DNA from: Corynebacterium sp.
GTDB taxonomy: Bacteria > Actinomycetota > Actinomycetes > Mycobacteriales > Mycobacteriaceae
Direction: 5' to 3'
Length of the DNA stretch: 64,000 bases
Assembly (NCBI GenBank): GCA_030530985.1
Contig: JAUMTX010000001.1
Coordinates: 26,993-90,992, forward strand
The notes under the pieces were generated by a model. It saw nothing but the letters and a program-made list of their open reading frames with translations. It was not told the origin of the DNA and searched no databases. Every line of letters starts with the position of its first letter. The stretch's first letter is position 1. The translations under genes were made by a program, and so were the position numbers. Positions 26,443 to 36,200 of this stretch are shown piece after piece.

Positions 26443-26583
26443 TTAGCTGGAGTAGGAAACATCCTTGGAGAGGATATTTGCCACGGCAGACAGGGCCTTA
26501 GGCAGATAGGTGGTGATCAAGCTCGCACCATAGAGCAAGTTATAGGCATTAGTAAGCTGGGTCTGAATCGCGCTCAGGTCCAT
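26443..26583 (-). CDS. PorH-like small membrane polypeptide, pair 3 (diverged)
   Basis: 46 residues beginning MDLSAIQTQLTNAYNLLYG and ending DVSYSS, with AAAGGA before the ATG. The MDxSxxxTQL start is shared with the PorH copies, and terminal Ser residues are present. It starts the third pair, 16 nt before the diverged PorA-like gene, and is the copy nearest groEL2. Inferred to be a third porin subunit of the mycolate layer. Confidence 0.68.
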   Translation of the reverse strand: MDLSAIQTQLTNAYNLLYGASLITTYLPKALSAVANILSKDVSYSS

Positions 26584-26889
26584 GTGTGTCCTTTCGGTAA
26601 TCTTCGTTCTGACATAAGCCAATGTACTGACCGAACCAGCAGAGCAAAACTCTTAAAAACCCCTGGTAAACATGGATTTTTCGCCATTTTTCCAGCCGCC
26701 TTTCACATTTCACATCTGCGGTATGTGAAAAGTCCCTGCTCCCCCGCCCCCAAAGTGAAAATTCCCTGGTTTTCCCACCATGCGGAATCCTCCCAAGTTC
26801 CCGGGAGTCCTGCGGAAACAGCCCCAAACCCCCGGCAATCTTTTATCTCCTACCCCACGCCAAACCGCCCCAAGACCAACTCAGCCACG
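26584..26889 (-). promoter_or_regulatory. Promoter/leader region of porin pair 3
   Basis: About 306 non-coding nt. It contains the perfect 8-bp inverted repeat TTTCACAT (26708-26715) / ATGTGAAA (26723-26730), an extra TTCACA just before it, and a partly repeated GTGAAAA-TCCCTG unit (near 26725 and 26754). These look like operator half-sites. The region 26760-26890 is C/A-rich and featureless. Confidence 0.5.
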
Positions 26890-26920
26890 AAAAAAGGGTG
26901 CTGCCCGAAGGCAACACCCA
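26890..26920 (-). terminator. Terminator of groEL2
   Basis: Stem GGGTGCTGCC (26896-26905) / GGCAACACCC (26910-26919), one G-T type mismatch, CGAA loop, followed by five to six T on the minus strand. It lies 25 nt after the groEL2 stop and separates it from the porin genes. A T-run also follows on the plus strand. Confidence 0.9.
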
Positions 26921-26944
26921 GATTTTTTAAAAAACCCGAAGTTT

Positions 26945-28603
<1,659 letters not shown>

Positions 28604-28684
28604 TCACTCGAGTACTTCCACCTTGGCGCCCGCGACGGCGAACTGGGAGTGACACCAGTCTCTACCAAGAAGGAACATAACTTT

Positions 28685-28711
28685 TTAGCACTCACAGCGA
28701 TAAAGTGCTAA
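28685..28711 (-). promoter_or_regulatory. CIRCE operator (HrcA site) of groEL2
   Basis: TTAGCACTC, a 9-nt spacer and AAGTGCTAA match the CIRCE consensus TTAGCACTC-N9-GAGTGCTAA with a single mismatch in the right arm. It lies about 105 nt upstream of groEL2 in the 189-nt divergent gap to the M20 peptidase gene. Confidence 0.92.
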
Positions 28712-28771
28712 TTACTTTTTTACCAATCAAATCCCGGCACTGCAACCGAAAATCGCACTAAACTGTAAGCC

Positions 28772-30142
28772 ATGAGCGAACAGAGCAAAAATCACCCACT
28801 TTTCCCGACCTTGGAAGCCCACTTCCACTCCCCTGCCACCCGCGAAGAATTTTTCACAAATCTTTCGGAATTGGTCGCCTTCAACTCCGTACACTCCACC
28901 CCTTCGCTTGCCGACGACCTCGATGGCGCCTGCGATTGGACGGCCGCCAAGCTTTCCGAGCTCGGTTTTGATGTAGAAACCCACCGTACCGTGGACCAAA
29001 GCCAGGTCATTACCGCCCGCCGCCACTTCTCGGAGAAACTCCCCACCGTTCTCCTCTACGCCCATTATGATGTGGTGCCAGTCAATAATCCAGAAGACTG
29101 GCAGTCCGACCCCTTCACCCTCACAGAGCGCAACGGTCGTTGGTATGCCCGCGGTGCTGCTGACTGCAAGGGCAACCTGGCCATGCACCTGGGTGTTTTG
29201 GCTGCTTTGGAAAAATTTGAATTTTTTGAAAACCCACGGGCCAATATCACCGTCATTGTTGAAGGCTCCGAGGAAATGGGTGGTGAGGGCCTGCACCACT
29301 TCCTGGCCGAAAACCCCGAAATCTTCCGCGCCGACCGCATTATGATTGCCGACTCCGGTAATGCGGCCCTGGGTGTGCCCACCTTGACCACCTCTCTTCG
29401 CGGTGGCGCGCAGGTAGTGGTGGGCGTCGATACGCTCAAAACCCCAGTCCACTCCGGCGCGCTCGGCGGCCCAGCCCCCGACGCTGTTACCGCGCTAATC
29501 AAGCTGCTCGACACCCTGCACAATGAGCGTGGCGAAACCACCATCGATGGTGTTGCATGTTTCGAAAACTGGGAGGGCCGCGCCTACGACGCCACCCAAT
29601 TCGCCGCCGACGCTGGTGTTTTGGAAGGCGTATCGCTGCCCGGCAAGCCTGAGGACGTCGCCTCCGCCCTGTGGGCCCGCCCCGCCATTAGCATCACCGG
29701 CTTCACCTCCACCCCCGTGGACAAAGCCATCAATGCTGTGCCCGCCACCGCCGCCGCCAATTTGAATTTGCGCGTACCAGCGGGCCTCAGCACCGCGGAA
29801 ACCGTGGCCGCTTTGGAAACACATTTGAAAAACCACGTGCCATGGAATGCTCGCCTGCGCATTGAAGTTTCAGACGTCAACGAACCATTCGCCGGCGGCA
29901 TTGACACCCTCATGGCCGACTGCCTGAGTGCTGCCTACGATGGCCAAGCCACCCAGCTCATCGGCTCCGGCGGCTCCATCCCACTGTGCACCGAACTCCA
30001 AGAACTCTTCCCGGATGCACAGCTCGCCCTCTACGGTGTCGAAGAACCAACCTGCGCCATCCACTCCGTGGATGAATCCGTGGACCCGGAGGAAATCGCC
30101 CGCATCGCCCTGGCCGAGGCCCTCTTCCTCTTCTCCATCTAA
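28772..30142 (+). CDS. M20 family dipeptidase/peptidase
   Basis: 456 residues of the zinc-dependent M20 family (CNDP-like dipeptidases). Metal ligands and catalytic residues are visible: H and D in LYAHYDVVP, D in RGAADCKGN, the EE pair in VEGSEEMGG, and His in PTCAIHSVDES near the C-terminus. No signal peptide, so cytoplasmic. It is divergent from groEL2 and convergent with the large surface protein gene, with which it shares a bidirectional terminator. Confidence 0.93.
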   Translation: MSEQSKNHPLFPTLEAHFHSPATREEFFTNLSELVAFNSVHSTPSLADDLDGACDWTAAKLSELGFDVETHRTVDQSQVITARRHFSEKLPTVLLYAHYDVVPVNNPEDWQSDPFTLTERNGRWYARGAADCKGNLAMHLGVLAALEKFEFFENPRANITVIVEGSEEMGGEGLHHFLAENPEIFRADRIMIADSGNAALGVPTLTTSLRGGAQVVVGVDTLKTPVHSGALGGPAPDAVTALIKLLDTLHNERGETTIDGVACFENWEGRAYDATQFAADAGVLEGVSLPGKPEDVASALWARPAISITGFTSTPVDKAINAVPATAAANLNLRVPAGLSTAETVAALETHLKNHVPWNARLRIEVSDVNEPFAGGIDTLMADCLSAAYDGQATQLIGSGGSIPLCTELQELFPDAQLALYGVEEPTCAIHSVDESVDPEEIARIALAEALFLFSI

Positions 30143-30158
30143 GCCTTCGCGATATTTC

Positions 30159-30196
30159 AAAAACCCCAGTCCAGAATTTTCTGAACTGGGGTTTTT
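30159..30196. terminator. Bidirectional terminator between the M20 and giant protease genes
   Basis: AAAAACCCCAGT and ACTGGGGTTTTT arms (30160-30170 and 30185-30195) with an inner CAGAA/TTCTG stem. The A-run on one side and the T-run on the other allow termination in both directions for the two convergent genes. Confidence 0.92.
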
Positions 30197-30220
30197 GCGT
30201 TGGGGTTTGCTTGTGCCTGC

Positions 30221-33200
30221 CTAGGCGCCGAAGTTCACGACACCCTGCGGCTGCAGCTGCTGCCAATCAAAACGGCCCAGGTGGCCAAAGTGCTCACCAT
30301 GCTCCGGTGGTTCCGGCAGGCCCTCCACCTTAATCAGGCCCTCATTATAGGCCCAGGTGAGGCCACCAGCAGCACCGGCCAGCAGGAGCAGCCACCACCA
30401 CCAACCGCAGGAGGAGCCGGAGCTCAAGCTGGAGCCGGAACTCAAACTCGAACCGCAGACTCGCGATGGTGCCGGGGGGCTGCCCGGATTCTCATCGGCA
30501 GCTTCCTCAATAACCACAGTCGAAATTTCAGAAGCATAGGTGCCTGCGGTCGGCGCCGAGCGAAGCTCATAGCGGCCAGGACCCAAGGCACTCAACGCTG
30601 CCCGACCGGTGACGGTGATCCACTCGGTGCTGCCCTCCGGGCGGTACTGGTAGCTCACCGAATCATCCAAGGCCGAAATATCACTGCCCACCGCAGCCGG
30701 GCGGCTTGGCAAAGTCACCGTCTCCCACACGGAGGCGCCAATTCCGCCCGCACCCACGCGGCGAATCTCAATGGTGTCACCCGGCTGGGCTGGTGCACCT
30801 GTTTCAGTTCGGATTTCAAATCCTGGCTGGGCTGTGATTTCCTCATCACCAAAATTAATGGTGATGCCTTCGCTTTGCTCTGGGGCGGCAAAGTTCGTAC
30901 TAAACACGCCCGCTGCCCATTCGGAGGCGAAGCTTTCGGTGGTCGCAGCCAAGCGGATTTCGAAACTGTAGCTTGTGCCCGCCTCGAGGCCGCTGAAGGT
31001 TGCGTCCTGCTGGATGGCGCCACTGTCCATGCGGAACTGGTTGCCGCCGCTGAGCGTAATGGCGGTGTCGCTGCTTTCCTTCACGCTGAGTACTGGGGCT
31101 GCTGGGCGCGATGGCACGGTGAACTCGGTCCATTCGCTAGCACCGTTAATTCCCTCAGCTTTGCGACGAACCTTGCGCACACTGCCCGGAATCTCGCCAC
31201 TGAGATCCTGAATTTCAAATCCTGGCTTAGCGGTGATGGTCTCATTGAGGTAGTCAATGGTGTAGCCCTCACCGGCTGCTGGCTTTTCGAAATTCGTCGC
31301 AACGCTCGTTGGTGCCGACCACTCGGAGGCAAAGGTAGTGTCAGTGGCAGCAGTGCGGCCACGAACAGGGTAGGTTGTGCCCGGCTCCAGGTTTTCAAAA
31401 ACCCCGTTGTCAGAATTTTCCTCACCGAGCTGATATTCCTCATTGCCTTCCACCGTGATGGTGGTAGTCGTCCTCGCCTTCACCTTTGGTGCGGCCGGGG
31501 CGGCTGGGCGCTGCGGCATCACATTGTCGGTCGGCGCACTATGTGGAATATCCTCCGTGCCTTCCTTGATGACTTGGATTGTTGCACCTGGCAGGCCACC
31601 GTCCGGCACAATGACCCTGTAGCCTGGCAACGGCGTCACAGTCTCATTGACATAGTCAATGGTGTAGCCCTCGCCTGGCTTCGGTGCTGCCTGCGCGGTG
31701 AAGAGCTCGGCCTTTGGCGACCACTCGGAGGCAAAGCTCGTCGTGGTTGCCGGGGTGCGGGTTTGGTAGCTGTGGGCGGTTGCCGCAGCAAGACCACTGA
31801 AGGTATCGCTGGTCTGGGCCTCACCCTCATCCATGCGGTACTCCCCTGCACCATTAAGGCGCATGGTGCTTTCGCTCACCGCTGCCGCAGTTGGGGCGGC
31901 CGGGGTTGCTGGGCGGCTGTCCAGAGTATTCTCGGTCCAGGTACTTTCACCAATATCGCCCTTGGCAAGGCGCTTAACCTTGATGCTTGCTCCTGGCACC
32001 ACGCTTGGGGAGGACTCAAGCTCATAACCAGGCTCGGCGGTCACCTTCTCATTGATGTAGTCCACGGTGTAGCCTTCGCCGACCGCTGGGGCAGCATAGT
32101 TGGTGAAGAGCTTGGTCTCCTCCGACCAGTCGGAAGCAAATTCCAAATCCGTTGCTGCCACACGGGTACGAATACCGTACTCGGTTTCAGCAGCCAGATT
32201 TTCAAACTTGCCATTGTCCTGGGTGGTTTCACCATTATCAATAGTGAACTCACCAGAACCCTTGACCTCCAGGCTGCTTGCCGACGAAGCTTCCTTAGTC
32301 GGTGCATCCGGGGTTTCCGGACGAGCCTTCATCTGAATTTCAAAATACTCAGAAGCCGGACGAGCACCCTGCGCCTTATGGCGAATCTTGCGATTCACAC
32401 CAGGAACAACAGACTCACCCTCATTTTCCAATTCATATTCAGAATTCAGAGTGATGGTCTCGGCACGATAGTTAATCTCGTAACCCTCGTCCACAACCGG
32501 GGTCGCGAACTGCGAACCAATAGTGGCGTATGGCGACCACAGAGACTTGAAGGACGTATCCTTCACCGCAGCCACACGAGTCCGAGCCTGATATTCAGTA
32601 CCAGCAGCCAGGTTTTCAAAACGCGAACTCTGCTGCACATCACCATTATCGAGCTGGAACTCACTCGAACCACTCACAGTAACCGAATCAGTCGTAGCAG
32701 ACTGCTGAACCGGCGCCGCTGGTGTCTCCGGACGAGCAATCACATCATTGCTGGTCTCAGCACTAGCAGGAATCTCACCAGAAGCCTTCTTAAACACCTT
32801 GAAAGAAGTACCTGGAATATCCTCAGCTACACTAACCAACTCATAACCATCATCAGCAGTAATGCTCTCATTGATGTAATCAATAGTGAAACCTTCACCG
32901 ACTTCTGGGGCCTTGAAGGCAGTGTAGAACTGAGTCACCTCAGACCAGAGGGAAGCAAAGTCCGTCGTGGTCGCAGCAATACGAGTATCCACAGAGTACT
33001 GCGTGGCAGGGCTCAGATCCGAACGCTGCGCATCAGTAGTCACACCATCCAAGCGCAACTCATCAGAACCAGCAAACTTCGCAGACACATCCGTGACATC
33101 AGAAATCACCGGCTTAGCAGGAGTCTCAGGACGCTCCTTGATGGTGAAACTAGTCCACGCACTTTCAGGGATTGCGCCTTCTGCCTTATGGCGAACACGT

Positions 33201-36200
33201 CGAGTCGTGCCCGGCAAATCACCGGAAGCATCCTCAATCTCATAGTGTTCAAGGGCGCTGAGTTCCTCAGCAATGTAGTCAATGGTGTAGCCCACACCAT
33301 CCTCTGGCGTGGCGAAGTTCGTATAGAGCTTCGTCTCATCAGACCACAAGGACGCAAATTCAGAATCCGTTGCTGCCACGCGGGTACGAATACCGTACTC
33401 GGTTTCAGCAGCCAGATTTTCAAACTTGCCACTGGTCTGGGCAGTTGCACCATTATCAATAGTGAACTCACCAGAGCCACTGACCTCCAAGGAGCCTGCA
33501 GTAGAAGCAACCTTGGTCGGCGCATCCGGGGTTTCCGGACGATTCTTCATCTGAATTTCAAAATACTCAGAAGCCGGACGAGCACCCTGCGCCTTATGGC
33601 GAATCTTGCGATTCACGCCAGGGACAACAGCCTCTGCTGGATCCTCAAGCTCATAGTCGGAATCCACGGCAATGGTCTCGGCACGATAGTTAATCTCGTA
33701 ACCCTCGTCTACAACCGGGGTAGCAAACTGCGAACCAATAGTGGCGTATGGCGACCAATCAGAACGGAAACTCTCACCCGCAATAGCAGCCACGCGAGTA
33801 CGCGCCTGATACTCAGTACCAGCAGCCAGGTTTTCAAAACGAGAACTCTGCTGCACAGCACCATTATCGAGCTGGAACTCAGTCGAACCACTCACAGTCA
33901 CCGAATCAGTCGTAGCAGACTGCTGAACCGGAGCCGCTGGTGCCTCCGGACGAGCAATCACATCATTACTGGTCTCAGCACTAGCAGGAATCTCACCAGA
34001 AGCCTTCTTGTATAAACGGAAGGACGTACCCGGAATATCCGAGGCTACACCAACCAACTCATAGCCCGCATCAGCAGTAATGCTCTCATTGATGTAATCA
34101 ATGGTGAAACCCTCACCGACCTCAGGGGTCTTATAGGAGGTGTAGAACTTCGCATCGGCAGACCACAAGGAGGCAAACTCATCAGCAGTTGCCTCCAGAC
34201 GAGTCGACATCACATAGGCGGTCTCAGGGGACAGCCCGGAAAGCACATCACCCGGCTGGGAGGCGTACTCCTCAGTAGAATCCGCCTTCTTGAAACGCAG
34301 CGTATCCGACTTAGTTACCTTCATCGAATTCTGCGAAACCTCAAGGCGCGTTGGCACATCAGGAGTCTCAGGGCGCTGCTTCACAGTGAACTCATGCTCA
34401 AGACTCTCCGGGATATCGCCATCCGCGTCATGCTTGACCCTGCGGGTCGAACCAGGAAGGTCGCCGGTGACAGAGTCAAGGGAATAACCATCATCAGCCG
34501 TGATGGTCTCAGCACCATAATTAATGGTGTAGCCCTCTTCACCAACTGGGGTGGCAAAACGGGTATAGAACTTCGCATCAGCAGACCACAGGGACGCAAA
34601 CTCAGTATCCGTCGCATCCTTACGAGTAGCAATAGTGTACTGAGTTGCAGGCTTCAAACCACTAATAGTGGCCTCAGTCTGCTCACCATTCTTAGCATCA
34701 CCAGAAACACGAATCCTGTCAGACATAGTCACAGTCATCGAATCCTGGAACACTGTGGTACGCGTAGGCGCCGCAGGAGTATCCGGACGGTTCTTCACCT
34801 GAATTGTAAAATACGCAGAAGCCGGACGAGCACCCTCAGCCCTATGGCGAATCTTACGCTTCGAACCAGGCTCCACAGCCTCGGTTGGATCCTCAAGCTC
34901 GTAGTCCGTCAGTGCAGTGATGGTCTCAGCACGATAGTCGATCGTGTAACCCTCACCAGCCACAGGGGTCTTGAACTGGGTACCAATAGTGGCGTAGTCC
35001 GACCACTCAGAGCGGAAACGGCGCTCTCGCTGTGATGCAGGCACACGGGTACGTACCTGGTACTCAGTACCAGGATCAAGGCCCGCAAAAATCGCTTGGT
35101 TCCGTATCGCTGTCTCGTTCTGGAACTGGTACTCGCCAGCGCCAGCGACTCGTATCATGTTCGTCGTAGCGAGCGTCTGTGTTGGTTTCGCAGGTGTTGC
35201 CGGACGAGCAGGCGCAGTATTAGTGGTCATAGCACTGGCGGGAATATCACCAGAGGCCTTCCTGAACACCTTGAAAGTGGAGCCAGGAATAGAGCTGGCT
35301 ACGTCGACAAGCTCATAACCTTGCGCTGGGGTAATGGTCTCTTTTACGTAATCAACCGTGTAGCCCTCACCAAGAGCTGGGGTCTTATAGGCCGTATATT
35401 GATACTTCACGCTGGTATACAAGGACGCAAAGTTGTTATCTGTCGCCGGCATTCGGAACCTCAGTTGGTACCGTGTAGCAGGTGACAAACCAGTAATGGT
35501 GAGATTTTGGCCGTCGGTAAATTGCAGGCTAGAACCATCAGCATATTGGACTTCCGCCCCTAACTTATCCACACTCACAGCGATAGAGGTGTCAGTGACA
35601 GTGCCAATCTGGCCGGTGGGCGCATCTGGTCGTGCAGGGAGGTATTGTGGATTATCCTCCATGACATTAACCCGCAGTAGTCGATCACGAACGTAGCGCA
35701 TCCGCCCCAACCTGACAGTCAACTCAGCTTTGCTATTGTCCTGACTGTTCGCAGGGATAAAGTTTGACATATTGCTGACTGTAGTCGGCACATCCACATT
35801 CGAAACCTGGTCGATTACGTATGCCGTATTAGTACCCGGATACTTCTTCGCCTTGTAGGTTTCATCCTTGTAGTCGATGACCATTGCGTCAAGAAGATTC
35901 ATTGCAGGCAACTTCTTAGTTGTGACATTTTGAGTCGTGCCTTGAGGCGTTGCGCCCGTATAGCCCCAACTATTGATCGGAGTCACCGTAATTGTGTAAT
36001 CAAAATACGGTTCCAAATCCTCAATGGTCACAGAGGTATCGGTGACAACTTGGTCATAAACAACGTCGCCTGCAGCGATGCTCGCATCATTCGGACCATC
36101 AGTGAGCTTCTGGCCTGCATACCGCGCAGTGAGAACAACACGATAGCCCGAGGCATTCTTCGAGGTATCCCACTTTGCGGTGAGGCTGGTATCCGCAGGT

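Noticed and set aside
24628-26583. The six small genes as toxin-antitoxin or phenol-soluble-modulin peptides
   Set aside because: N-terminal similarity to PorA/PorH, pairing and the ppk2-groEL2 neighbourhood fit porins better; only pair 3 leaves real doubt.
30200-34015. A 1271-codon open frame on the plus strand opposite the giant protease gene
   Set aside because: It has no family resemblance, no ribosome binding site, and repeats in step with the minus-strand protein repeats; the minus-strand frame has a signal peptide, known domains and good codon use. It is an antisense shadow.
30510-35371. The regular repeats as a possible CRISPR array
   Set aside because: Units are about 405 bp, in frame, coding and without short repeat-spacer alternation.
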